The notes under the pieces: model-generated
Databases searched by the model: none
Told to the model about the DNA's origin: nothing
What the model saw: the letters and a program-made list of their open reading frames with translations, nothing else
Made by a program: the position numbers and the translations under genes
Shown: positions 21,915 through 33,235 of the stretch, in pieces
Position numbering within the stretch: the stretch's first letter is position 1
Layout of the letters: each line of letters begins with the position of its first letter
Assembly: GCA_032871835.1 (NCBI GenBank)
Contig: CM065298.1
Location: 73,436,154-73,500,153, forward strand
DNA length: 64,000 nt
From: Dipteronia dyeriana
Lineage: Eukaryota; Streptophyta; Magnoliopsida; Sapindales; Sapindaceae
Direction: 5' to 3'

Positions 21915-22370
21915 AACCCTTTTGATGCCTTGGTCGGGCTACTACCCCTAAGAAGGGTCTGAGTGTAAGAGCATAATTGCCATTAAGATCTCGAGATCAA
22001 AGATTTTCTAGGGAAGGCCCCTAGCTATCCCTGAGGCCTTGGTCGGCCTAACACCCCCAAGAAGGGTCTGAGTGTAAGAGTATAGCTACCATCCAGATCT
22101 CAAGACCAGAAAATAGCTAGACAGCCCTCTTGATGCCTTGGTCGGGCTACTACCCCCATGAAGGGTCTGAGTGTAAAAGTATAACTGCCATCTAGATCTC
22201 AAAACTAGGATATTGCTAGACATCCCTCATAATGCCTTGGTCGGGCTACTACCCCAAGAAGGGTCTGAGTGTAAGAGCATAGTTGCCATATAGATCTCAA
22301 GATCAGGAAATAGGTAGATTGCCCCCCCTCCTCCCCGATGCCTTGGTCTGGTTACCAACCGGGGTACTTA
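21915..22370 (+). repeat. 99-bp tandem repeats of Tat-2, about 4.5 units
   Basis: Units start 'gatgccttggtcgggc' at about 21924, 22029, 22133, 22231 and 22338. They have diverged and carry small indels. The array abuts gag directly, which marks the deletion breakpoint. Confidence 0.88.
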
Positions 22371-22834
22371 AGTGTGCACTTGAATTCATCAAACATGGGA
22401 GGTACAGAGCAATGGAACTCATTCCAAAGATATGGATTCCTACTAAGTACTGAGAATTTGAGCTGGATGTCTACCCAGCCATTATGTTTATAGATTCAGA
22501 GTTGTTCTTTACCGGGTTCAATTAAGTCAAGATTATTTTGGAGGTTGCGCTCTAGGCCGAGGTTGGCAATGAAGCAAGGAGATATCAGCAAAGTCAAAGT
22601 TTATGATCATAGTTAACCAAAGTAAGCAAGGAAGAAATCTAGAAGGTTTCATTAATAATAAGGGAGCCTATCCCTCTATAAGGCTGCAGTTACCAAACAG
22701 GGAGTCTAACCCCTGGTTCCGGGCTATATAAAAAATGTTAAAAAACATACAAATAATTGACTAACTGGTAATGTGTAAAGCAGGGTGCCCACCCCCCTTT
22801 CTGGGTAATCAAACCAAGCCATGAATAGATAGTA
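22371..22834. other. Tat-2 spacer between repeats and antisense ORF
   Basis: Matches the equivalent spacers of Tat-3 and Tat-4, including 'gggtgcccacc' near 22783. No gene seen. Confidence 0.6.
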
Positions 22835-23058
22835 TCAAGCCCCAACATCCTCTTGGTTTCCTCCTACCTCCTCCTTAATGATCATCGCCCTCTACTCCTC
22901 CTTCTGGTGGTTACTCATCTTGGTTGGCCGCCCCCACTGCCCTTTCATTCTGAAGTTCCTCAATTTCTTGCTGCTTAGCCTGGTCCTCCTCCAAGACTTC
23001 ATTAACTACGAATATAACCTCAGGGGGGATGGTTTTCTCCTAAGTTGTAGCTGCTGCC

Positions 23059-24886
23059 TGTTAGGATTATGCTCGATAGCAAGAGTGTAATATTGTAATT
23101 AACAATCTTTTCATATGAATAAAGTGATTTCTAGTTTAACAAATCTTTTAGCATTTATAGTTTAATTATTATAATTGTCAAAAGTAAATAATCATAAGGT
23201 CAAAAGACTATGAGAAAAGAAGAATTGTTCATACATCTAGATATGTATGAGGTAGACACAATTCTTTAGTTAGTCTTGAATAATTTTCACAACTTAAGAT
23301 AGAAGGTTAGACGCCTTTATCTTGTCAAAGTTGTAGATTCTTTTGCTAGCATTTGAGTGGGATCAAATGTGTTATGATGACTCTAAAATCATCAAATTGT
23401 GGTGTCTTTGGGCAAAAGAATCTAGTGCACTGGGTGCATTGAATAGGATCAAAATGAAATACTTTATCTAGAACCGTCAATGGATAAAAGTTTTCGATTG
23501 AAGACAATCGGAGAGCCTATCTTAATCCTGAGATCAATGATGGACTTATGGTTGCAAATGTTATCATTTGAGCTATCAATGAGTACCATTATATAGCATA
23601 GTTTATCCTCGATAGTTTGGTGGTATTCATTTGTTAATCGATAGAGGACTTCATTTATAGATATGGACATCGTGGCTCCATTTATTGAATTAGAGTAGAA
23701 TACCATCATATGTATGTTTTGAGGTATTGGATATTAAATCTTAACGTTAATTTTTCAATAGTATTTATTGAAACATGGTTTCTGGACAAGTAAAAATATC
23801 CAAGTTCAAAATGTGGTCATATGAATAAATATGGTAACTTGGAGAGCTATAGGCGGTCTATGAGCTCTTGGCGATTACTGGTATTCTTCACGAGGATACA
23901 CTTTCTCCAATAAGATTGTCTAGGGTACGAATGAGTAACATCAACTTATTCTATCTTTATTTAAGAGTTCAGTTTTAGTTCTTTAGTGGAATGAACTAAA
24001 ATTAAATAGATTGGACCTAAGTGAATCATTTGTTGATTGTGATTGGGTTGTCTATTGGAGCTTAAATTTAGATAGCCCGCCAAGATACCAAATCCACACG
24101 AACTTGCATGGATCACTTAATATATTCTACCAGACCAATAGGGGTCCATCTAGAATTGTAATAAGGCATGTGAACTTGTTTCTTTTTGTAAGAATAGGTC
24201 TAGTTCACATGTGGACTTTTTCTTAAGGTCCAATGGATTTAATAAAATGAGAAAAATAATATATGGCCTTTATACTAGGTATGGGCAGCAAAGGCTACGG
24301 TGAATTTAATATATTATTTTTATTTTATTATTATTTAATTAAATGGAAATTAATTAATTTGTTGATTAATTAATTATTTAATTAAAAGTCAAAATCTTTT
24401 CCTATTAGGAGATGGTCTCCTAAAACTATACTTTTGTTGGTAGTATAGTTAATGTTAAAAACTATATTTGATAAGTAGATAAATAAAATAAGTTATTTAT
24501 CTGATCAAATTAGGAAGTCTTTAATATGGTTACAAACACACTATTGAGTAGGATTAGGAGTCTTGGTGTAGGAAGAATTCTTTTTGGAAAAGGATTCTTG
24601 GTCAACAAGTAAAACTACTTAGTGGTAGAATTATTATTTGAAAAGGATTAATAACCACCAAGTTAATCTACCTAAGGATAGGATTCTTGTCCATCAAGTA
24701 ATCTTTCTTTGGAAAGATTAAACACTCCTAATCTACTTCAAACAATTGAAATTCGGCCAACACAATATATAGTTAAAGGAGTAGTTAGTTTTCTTCTAAG
24801 ATAAGGATTCTAACTACGAAATAAATCCACCTAAGGAAAGGATTCTTGCCAACCAAGTGAATCCTTCTTAGGAAAGGATTTATGAA

Positions 24887-24932
<46 letters not shown>

Positions 24933-25526
24933 GATGATGAATTCGGCCAGCCCTAAGGCATTAGAGAGGAATTTCGGCCAAGCCATATTTTTCTTAGTGA
25001 AGAATTCGGCTATCATAGAATTTTGAGAGAGAAAAATCTGATTTTACTCTAGACAAAATTCAATCTTCTCTAAGCAAAAGTGTGTGAATTCGGCCAAGTA
25101 GAGAAAAAGGGGAACGTTTTTGTATTCGATAGTATACTAATATCCTTTACATCAAAAGGGTTTTGTATACAACATCGAATCAAGTTGATTGATAATTCAC
25201 AAGTGACCAGACGTTCTTGGATTTTTTTTCTCTTAGAGGATATTTGTAACTAACAAAGAAAAGATATTTGCTTTGTCTCCATCCTCGGGAATACATTTTA
25301 AAGAAAGGGAGCCCACACTCCTAGGTGGTTCACGTTCATGATTGGATTGGAAGATCTTACGGAATTGATTCAGCGCTTGTTCAATCGTCACGCGAAAAAG
25401 GTACGATACTTTTATATATATCAATTAATCTAGGGTTAAGGTTCTCGTTGCATAAAAGGGAAATTTTTTATTAATTTTGTTTTTTAACACGCTTCCGTTG
25501 CGTTTCTAAACCATTTTTTCCCTACA
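23059..25526 (+). repeat. Copia-2 5' LTR, 2468 bp
   Basis: Bounded TGTTAGGATTATGCTCG...TTTTTTCCCTACA. It contains the (TA)19 array 24889-24926 and lacks a segment of about 21 bp that is present in the 3' LTR near 29806-29826. Confidence 0.95.
24889..24926 (+). repeat. (TA)19 microsatellite in Copia-2 5' LTR
   Basis: Perfect TA array. The same site in the 3' LTR of this element (29541-29548) has only four units. Confidence 0.95.
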
Positions 25527-25528
25527 AT

Positions 25529-25540
25529 TGGTATCAGAGC
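25529..25540 (+). promoter_or_regulatory. Primer binding site of Copia-2 (tRNA-iMet)
   Basis: TGGTATCAGAGC, the exact plant initiator-tRNA-Met complement, two bases after the LTR. Confidence 0.95.
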
Positions 25541-25664
25541 CTGGTTGTACCCTTGATTAATTGATGTATGTGTTCGTGAATCTTTTTCTTTTATTGTATA
25601 TATGCATGTTTTAGAAAGAGATGACACTCTAGGTATTCGCATATATATTTACATTGGAATGTAT

Positions 25665-25721
<57 letters not shown>

Positions 25722-26936
25722 TTAAATGTGGATTGTTATTGCTCAATTTTGGTCCTAGAATTTCAATGTAATTTTGTTTTGGGATTGTAACAAGAATGGT
25801 GGTCTATTATCGCCATTATTTCCTTCTTGGTAGTTGCTAAGTTTTTTTTATTTTGTTTTTGTAATAATTAAAAAAAAAACTGCAGTATTTTGTTATGTAA
25901 ATTCTTCTGTAATACACTCATGTTTCGAAGACTCGAAGGTTTGAAGAATTAGGAGTAACCGGAACAAGTTTTGGACCGTACGAGCCGTAACAACGAACGT
26001 GCGTGCGAAGAGCGTGCATCCACGTTTGTTGTGGCATGGGCTGCACACGGCAGCCCTTGTGGTAGCCATGGGCTGCGAATGGCAGCCCTTTATGGGCTTG
26101 TGACATGCGCACGCCCATTGGTAAGGGCAAGGGGTGCGCATGCCCATGGGAGGTAGCCGAGGGAGTCCGAACGACGAAGGTCGCGTGAAGACTTGTTCTC
26201 CAAGAAAGAAGTTCTTGTATTCCAAGATATATGTAATTTACTTGTTTTTCTAGGATGGACCAAAATTGTAGCTATTTATATTTTTATAAATATTGCAATG
26301 TTTGTCATTGTTTGATAACATGTCATATAGAATAGGAGTGCCACTCATATATCTCTTTTGGTATGAACATGCATTGAATGGTTTAAGTATCTACATTGGC
26401 ATCTAGATAACTTGGTAAATCATTCTTTGGAATTCGATCACACGCCTTAAACAATTGATTGGGAGAAGGTGTTTTGGAACACCTACGGCCTCCAAGTTTA
26501 GTTGAGCTTTATGTTTCATGAATAACCTCCCAAGAGGTATTCATGAATGGAATTTAGCAAGATACTTCCTTACAAGGATAGATTAGACAATTAGCCCAAA
26601 CGATATCTACTCCCAAAGGAGGGATATTCGTGAGGGATTATATTGAAGGTCGATAACTTGGTAACACACTCAATGTGAGTTTATTAATATCCTTCCAAGA
26701 GTTCTTGTTAATAAAATCACAAGGCTAAAAATAAAATGTTGGTTGTTATGTTAACAATTAGGTGGGACCTATTCCAACTAGTAAATATTACGAACTCCTA
26801 AAGGAGGCGTGACATTTATGGGTGTTGGATCACCGTTGAATTTTTACGATTGAATTATTTTGTTCAAGATAAATATTCAAAAGTGCTTAATCATGATTAT
26901 TTACTTATATATAATTTTTGTTATTGTTCAGAAATC
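25541..26936. other. Copia-2 leader, 1.4 kb, with (AT)26 and a GC-rich palindromic block
   Basis: No ORF with a recognisable product. (AT)26 lies at 25667-25718. A GC-rich zone at 25975-26165, unlike its AT-rich surroundings, contains nested inverted repeats (gggctgc...gcagccc twice; gcgcacgccca...tgcgcatgccca). Confidence 0.75.
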
Positions 26937-28808
26937 ATGACCCCATCCCTAATCAACATCCTTAAAGACAATACTTTAACTGGTGATAATTATGTCACAT
27001 GGAAAAGGAAAATTGGGCTACTATTGCAATCCAAAAAGCATAAGTTCGTTTTGTGCACTCCTAAACTACCTACTCCTACTAATGAATCTACTTAGGAGAA
27101 AAGAGATGAGTATCAGCAGTGGGAGTCTTCTGATGAGATGGCTAAATGTTACATTATGGCCACCATCTCCGACGTGTTACAACAGCAACATGAAGGAATG
27201 GAGACTTCTGCCGATATAATGATATCTCTAGAGGAGATGTTTGCTATGATGTCTAGGACGACTAAGAGAGAGGCAGTGACTGCTTTTATAAATCTTAGGA
27301 TAAAACCCGGACAGGCTGTGAAAGATCATATGATGAAAGTCATATCACATCTCAACATTGCTGAACTGAATGGTGTTGAGATAGATGGTGAGACCAAAAT
27401 TGACATGATTGTCAACTCACTGTCGGATTCCTTTGATCAATTCAAGTTGGACTACACCTTGAATAATAAGGAATAAACCTTGCACGGCCTGATGCAAGAT
27501 GTTCAAAGCGCGGAAAAGATCCTTGTGAAAGGCAATAGTCAAGAGATTCATACCGTAGGTAAAGTTGCTACTGTTAAGACCCGTAAGAAGGTTAAGAAAC
27601 AACAGAAGAAAAAGCAACTAGGACCTACAAAGAAGGAGACAAAGAAAGTAACCAAGATCAAAGGAAAGTGTTTCCTTTATGGTGAAAAGAGACATTGGAA
27701 AAGAAATTGCCCAAAGTCTCAAGGAAAGGAAGAAGGTAATATTAATTATCTTGCAACATGTTTTTTGGCGGATTCTATGGATTCTTGGATCATAGACTCC
27801 GGAGCCACTAATCATGTTTGTTTTTCATTACAGGGGTTCAAGGAAAGGAGAAGGCTTAAAGAGAACGAATTCAACTTGCGTTTAGGCAATGGAGCATTGG
27901 TGTCTGCTAGTGCAGTGAGAGATATTAGAATTAGTTTGTATTCTTTAAGGCATTTAGATTTAATAGACGTTTATTATGTACCTCAATTCAAGAGGAATTT
28001 AATTTCAGTTTCTTGTTTAAATAAATTTGGTTATTCGGTTACTTTTAATAAAATCTTTATTATTAGTAAGAATGACAAAATTAATTGCAAAGGTACATTG
28101 GAAAATGGTTTATTCTATTTGCATGGAAATATCTCTCACTTGTTAGACACGGAATCAACGGAACCCAATCATAAAAGAGTAAAATTATCAAAAGATGAAA
28201 CCTACCTATGGCATTTGCGCCTAGGTCATATTAACCTTAATAGGATTAAAAGATTGGTATGTGACGGACCTCTAAGTGACTTAAAGGTTGATGATCTACC
28301 AACTTGTGAATCTTGTTTGGAAGGTAAAATGAACAAAAGGTCGTTTACGACCAAAGGCACAAGAGCCATTGAATGTTTAGGATTGATACACACTGATGTG
28401 TGTGGACCTATGAGCATTCAAGCTAGAGGTGGATATGAGTACTTCATCACTTTCACGGATGATCACTCAAGTTTTGGCTATGCGTATCTCATGAGACATA
28501 AGTCGGATGCTTTTGATATGTTCAAAGCATTTAAAGCTGAAGTGGAAAATCAGCTTGAGAAACGTATAAAAATCTTGACGTCTGATCGTGGTGGAGAATA
28601 TCTATCTTGTGAGTTTCAGCAATATTTTATTGATAATGGAATAATTTCTCAGTTTTCTGTACCAGACACACCTCAACAAAATGGGGTGGCAGAAATGAGA
28701 AATAGAACTCTTTTGGATATGGTTAGGTCTATGTTGAGTTATTCAACGCTCCCTAGTTCTTTTTGGGGATATGCTTTACAAACTGCCATGTATATTCTAG
28801 AATTGTAA
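26937..28808 (+). pseudogene. Copia-2 gag-protease-integrase polyprotein, truncated
   Basis: A single frame from ATG 26937 (MTPSLINILKDNTLTGDNY) to TAA at 28806, broken by two nonsense codons (TAG 27093, TAA 27474). Gag: SDEMAKCYIMATISDVLQQQ, MVNSLSDSFDQF-type blocks, then a damaged zinc knuckle (CFLYGEKRHWKRNC; the second Cys is Tyr). Protease: WIIDSGATNH, active site intact. Integrase: HLRLGHINLNR, CESCLEGK, HTDVCGPM, SDRGGEYLS, PQQNGVAE. It stops after LQTAMYI, where the reading enters LTR sequence. RT and RNase H are deleted. The related gag of Copia-3 has sense codons at both stop positions. Confidence 0.92.
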
Positions 28809-30182
28809 TAAGGCATGTGAACTTGTTTCTTTTTGTAAGAATAGGTCTAGTTCACATGTGGACTTTTTATTAAGGTCCAATAGATTTAATAAAATGAGAA
28901 AAATAATATATGGCCTTTATACTAGGTATGGGCAGCAAAGGCTATGGTGAATAGCTTTAATATATTATTTTTATTTTATTATTATTTAATTAAATGGAAA
29001 TTAATTAATTTGTTAATTAATTAATTATTTAATAAAAAGTCAAAATCTTTTCCTATTAGTAGATGGTCTCCTAAAACTATAATATTGTTGGTAGTATAGT
29101 TAATGTTAAAGACTATATTTGATAAGTAGATAAATAAAAGGAGTTATTTATCTAATCAAATTAGGAAGTCTTTAATATGGTTACAAACACACTATTGAGT
29201 AGGATTAGGAGTCTTGGTGTAGGAAATAATTCTTTTTGGAAAAGGATTCTTGGTCAACAAGTAAAACTACTTAGTGGTAGAATTCTTATTTGAAAAGGAT
29301 TCATAACCACCAAGTTAATCTACCTAAGGATAGGATTCTTGTCCATCAAGTAATCTTTCTTAGGAAAAATTAAACACTCCTAATCTACTTTAAACAATTG
29401 AAATTCGGCCAACACAATATATAGTTAAAGGAGTAGTTAGTTTTCTTCTAAGATAAGGATTCTAACTACCAGATAAATCCATCTAAGGAAAGGATTCTTG
29501 CCAATCAAGTGAATCCTTCTTAGGAAAGGATTTATAAACCTATATATATGTGTGGATGATGAATTCGGCTAGCCCTAAGGCATTAGAGAGGAATTTCGGC
29601 CAAGCCATATTTTTCTTAGTGAAGAATTCAGCTATCATAGAATTTTGAGGGAGAAAAATCTGATTTTACTCTAGACAAAATTCAATCTTCTCTAAGCAAT
29701 AGTGTGTGAATTCGGCCAAGCAGAGAAATAGGGGAACGTTTTGGTATTCGATAGTATACTAATATCCTTTACATCAAAAGGGTTTTGTGTACAACATCGA
29801 ATCAAGGTTCACGCGAGCTACTATCAAATTGATTGATAATTCACAAGTGACCGGACGTTCTTGGATTTTTTCTCTTAGAGGATATTTGTAACTAATAAAG
29901 AAAAGATATTTGCTTTGTCTCCATCCTCAGGAATACAATTTAAAGAAAGGGAGCCCACACTCCTAGGTGATTCACGTTCATGATTGGATTGGAAGATCTT
30001 GCGAAATTGATTCAGCGCTTGTTCAAACGTCACGCGAAAAAGGTACAATACTTTTATATACATCAATTAATCTAGGGTTAAGGTTCTCGTTGCATAAAAG
30101 GGAAATTTTTTATTTATACGGAAACCCTAATTTTGTTTTTTAACACGCTTCCGTTGCATTTCTAAACCATTTTTTCCCTACA
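28797..30182 (+). repeat. Copia-2 3' LTR, 5'-truncated
   Basis: 1386 bp, equivalent to 24146-25526 of the 5' LTR. It begins at the deletion junction, where integrase 'attcta' meets LTR 'tctagaattgtaa'; TCTA is shared. Confidence 0.92.
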
Positions 30183-32563
30183 CTGCCTTCGTTCCATCTT
30201 TCATAAACTCCGGCTCTGTTCTAGAGGGCTCTTCGAAGCGGTCTCAGACCTCCTCTCGGAGTTCAAGGTGAATACCCTCTGACTGCTCTAGCTAAACTTC
30301 GTTCGAGGATTCCTTGGGGCCAGAGACAGGAAGGGTTAGAGAAAGAGAAAAGTCAGACATAGCTGGCTGCTTCCCGGCTCCAACCAATCTGGAAGGTTTC
30401 GCTCCATCACCATCAAGATGAGACATCTCCGTAACCTTGGTTATAATATACTTTCTATACCAGCCGGTGATAGTGGAAAGGTCGAAAGGCGGAGGGAGAG
30501 CTTCTAGAACCTAGAAAGAGGCGTAAAAATAATTGTCGTTGAAATAGTCATTAACCTTGGCCTGTAGCTTGTCTTAGCCCGACACTCAGATCAGAGGGTT
30601 TCTAAGTCAAGGGATCGTTTCATCCTTTCATTATTGCACTAAAGATCGACATGCTTCTTTTCCATCTCTTTTTGGTTAGAGGTCATTTCCTGCACCAAAG
30701 ATCGAGCCTGGCTTAATAGCCACATGGCCCTCTCGGATTCAGCCTCGGCCTTCGCAGCACGGTCAAGGAGAAAGGCAACTTGGTGGCCCATTGCCACGTT
30801 GAATTTGAATGCCTGTAGATTGAAGAGTGCAAATCAGAAATTGATCAAGCTAGTAGTCATAGTTAAAATATAAAAGAAGGTGACTACCTCTGCCACGAGA
30901 GTGGACCCCTTGGTAAGCAAAGTATCGATAGGCATTGAAGCCATCCTAGAGATCCCACCTCCCGGGCAAGACATGATGAATTGCTCTAAAACTTCATCTT
31001 GCCCCACCGAGCTCGAATGATGTTGGAAGCAGACAAAGAAGCCTCTGCAACATCTGCCTTAAGGTTCCCCGAAGTTTGAAGAACCGGGGATGAGGACGAA
31101 AATGTTGAAATATCTAGGAGGCTGGACACAGGAACAACAACAGAAGTCCCCATACCCCGCGCCTTGTTAGCCAACGATGCTAGGAATGCCATTTTAGACC
31201 TATGCTAGAAGGGGATGGAGTGAGAGCAAGCAAAACCCCAGCTGGAGCAGTTGGCTTCCCTTTCTTTGAAGCAGCCAAATGGGCTTCCGTGGCAATCTGG
31301 CATGAGGAGGAGAGGTGCGAGCTTACTGAGCTTCATGGGAAGTTGGAGCAACAACAAAAACTGTTAAAGAAAAAAAAGCATCAGATCAAAGCTAGCTGAT
31401 GAAGTAGAGCAAGAAAGCTCAACGGTACTTTACTTAAGAGGAGTAGCAGCAGAAATTTACAGGTATCGATTCACCCTGCGAGAGTTAAAGGGATCAGCAG
31501 TAGGAAACTTCAGGTTCAAATAGCTTCTGGCATTGATGGTCTTCAATACGATTTCAGAGTCAGATGGTAGGGAATCCCGATCCCATATTGGTTTATCACT
31601 ATAAGCTATGGGGAACTCGAACTTGTGCCCACCAATAAGGAGCAAGCTTCCCCAGTTATCCCCTACCAGGATCCATTTCTCCTTTTAGGCGGGGTCCTTC
31701 TTTGAAGCACCAAGAATGATGAAGTTGAGCTTGTTCTTAGCTTTCGTATATAACTGACCTTAGGGAAAATTGGACAAGCTTCCAATTTTAAAAAGGTAAG
31801 CCAACTCCTCTACCCTGGGCTACCTAGTGACCTTGCTCAGCTCGTATTGTTCATTCCACAGTACGAGAAAGACGATAATATGCCTCCAAAAGCAGGATGT
31901 CAGATGGAAATGAGCTAGCTATAGGGTACAGAGAGCTCGTCGGAGGGTGGGGTGAAGGGGAAGCCTAATCCCATTCTCGAGAGCCGCCATATGAATCAGA
32001 AGCAAGCCTTTATAAGGACTAAAGATGTCATAATACCTGGGGAGAACATAGATGGAAACGCTGTCGGGGATACCATACTTGGACCTCAGTTGGAGGATCG
32101 AGTTTGGATCGGTGGTAGAATCCGGAATGAGCTTGAAGTCGTAGGGACGAAGCCTCTCCAAAGGAGGACCAACAATCGTGAATTCACTGCTCCCAGTAGT
32201 GTCATCCCTATTTCATTTGTTAGAGTCTTCATCGACCAAGGTCAAAGGGTTACAAGGTCTGTTAGAAAACCCGACCCCAATAGCTACATTCATGCTCGAT
32301 CGGCAACGTTGACAGTTCAGAGGAGAGTCGTCATTGATGAAGTCCCTTCATTCCCATTTTCCATGAGCAAGATAAGAGATTTTCCTACCGTCTACAATGG
32401 AGTCAACAGAATCACGACTAGTTTTTGACATGATAGAGGAAGGACTTCGAACTAAGAAGAAAATAGAAAGATGAGCAAGGAGGCAACGAGAGGAAGGTTT
32501 TCTCTTTAAAAAATTTGAAATGTGAAAAAAAGAAAGTGTGAGAATGGTGGTGAAGTAGTCGGG

Positions 32564-32571
32564 TTTAAATA
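32564..32571 (-). promoter_or_regulatory. TATA-like motif upstream of Tat-2 antisense ORF
   Basis: Minus-strand CTCTATTTAAACCC; the TATTTAAA starts 140 bp before the aORF ATG. The same motif lies 132 bp (Tat-3) and 133 bp (Tat-4) upstream. Confidence 0.55.
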
Positions 32572-32805
32572 GAGGTGAATGGAGCAGTGATGTCGGCAAA
32601 ATCATCGATCGAGATTGTCTCAAATTTCATGAGCTGGTGTAATGGAGCCAGAATATTAAGAGAAACGCACCAGTCTCTACTCGACACGTCACTCGTGCAT
32701 TTAATGAGAAGATTTCTGCCAAGATTCAGGTAACAACGTTTGATGGAAATTTCCCAATTAAAATAGGAAATCTGACTCCAACCCCAACTCAATCACCGGT
32801 GTTCT

Positions 32806-32821
32806 AGTCAAAGGGGACTTT
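32806..32821 (+). promoter_or_regulatory. Polypurine tract of Tat-2
   Basis: gtcaaaggggactttt directly before the 3' LTR start TGTTAATAG at 32822; same form in Tat-3 and Tat-4. Confidence 0.75.
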
Positions 32822-33235
32822 TGTTAATAGCCAAATTTGGCTAGGGACCAAAGGAAAACTTTCCACTCTACTTGCTCGAGTCCAAGCCTGAGATTACCCA
32901 CCATGAAACCTCAGGTCCTAAGGTCGAGCTATGGAGACACCCCGTTGAAGCGAGGAAAGTTCACCGGGCTTTGGAACCACCCAAGGTGGAGCCGGACACG
33001 ATTGGATCAAGCTCCTTACACAGAAACTAGAATTCAGGGAAAGCCCGATGCATGACGATCCCGGATCCCCGAGGTCGAAACTACCTCATAACCTCCCCAG
33101 AAGCTCTCCATCCTCTTCACACGTAAAAGGGAACCCATAAAGACATAAATTTCATGATATAACATCGCTCCAATTTTCCAAAAGAAGATTTGAACCTATC
33201 TGGACTGGAGGAAGGAAGCTCACCAAAGCTCTGTT
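32822..33235 (+). repeat. Tat-2 3' LTR, first 414 bp, cut by Copia-3
   Basis: TGTTAATAGCCAAATTTGGC start. It is diverged from the Tat-3/Tat-4 LTRs and closer at its start to the LTR at 61850. It ends where the Copia-3 LTR begins (tgaaggg, 33236). Confidence 0.8.

Larger units (their letters stand above)
23054..30187 (+). mobile_element. Copia-2: Ty1/copia element (23059-30182), target duplication ctgcc, internally deleted
   Basis: A complete 5' LTR (23059-25526), primer site, long leader, gag-protease-integrase in one frame (26937-28808), then a direct jump into the middle of the 3' LTR (28797-30182). ctgcc flanks it at 23054-23058 and 30183-30187. Reverse transcriptase, RNase H, the polypurine tract and about 1.1 kb of the 3' LTR are gone. 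The overlapping parts of the two LTRs differ by only a few percent by eye, so it is among the younger insertions here. Confidence 0.93.
22835..32431 (-). pseudogene. Antisense ORF of Tat-2, split by Copia-2
   Basis: Minus-strand gene from ATG (32431, MSKTSRDSVDSIV) to stop at 22835. Exon 1 is about 31438-32431, intron 1 is 31361-31437, exon 2 is 30888-31360, intron 2 is 30813-30887, and exon 3 is 30183-30812 plus 22835-23058. Exon 1 carries the conserved IPDSTTDPNSILQLRSKYGI and GIRLPLHPTLRRAL blocks of the PF04195-like domain. Exon 3 begins AFKFNVAMG. Intron 2 keeps GT and AG; the intron 1 donor is TT instead of GT. Frameshifts in exon 1 also disable it. A TATA-like motif lies at 32564-32571. 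Confidence 0.78.
20560..33235 (+). mobile_element. Tat-2: Tat deletion derivative, plus strand, carrying Copia-2
   Basis: Order: end of 5' LTR (to 20658), primer site, leader, gag N-terminal half, 99-bp repeats, antisense ORF (split by Copia-2), polypurine tract, start of 3' LTR (32822-33235, cut by Copia-3). The gag reading passes directly from the core (about 21900) into the repeat array, so gag C-terminus, protease, reverse transcriptase, both RNases H and integrase are absent. What remains is gag N-terminus plus the antisense gene. Compared with Tat-3 about 5 kb is missing. Confidence 0.85.

Noticed and set aside
25529..25540. tRNA-like match
   Set aside because: Only the 12-base primer-site complement is present, with no cloverleaf around it.
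25602..25790. ORF encoding a long Tyr-Ile repeat
   Set aside because: Produced by the (AT)26 microsatellite.
26850..28808. Functional copia polyprotein
   Set aside because: Two nonsense codons, a damaged zinc knuckle and loss of RT-RNase H.
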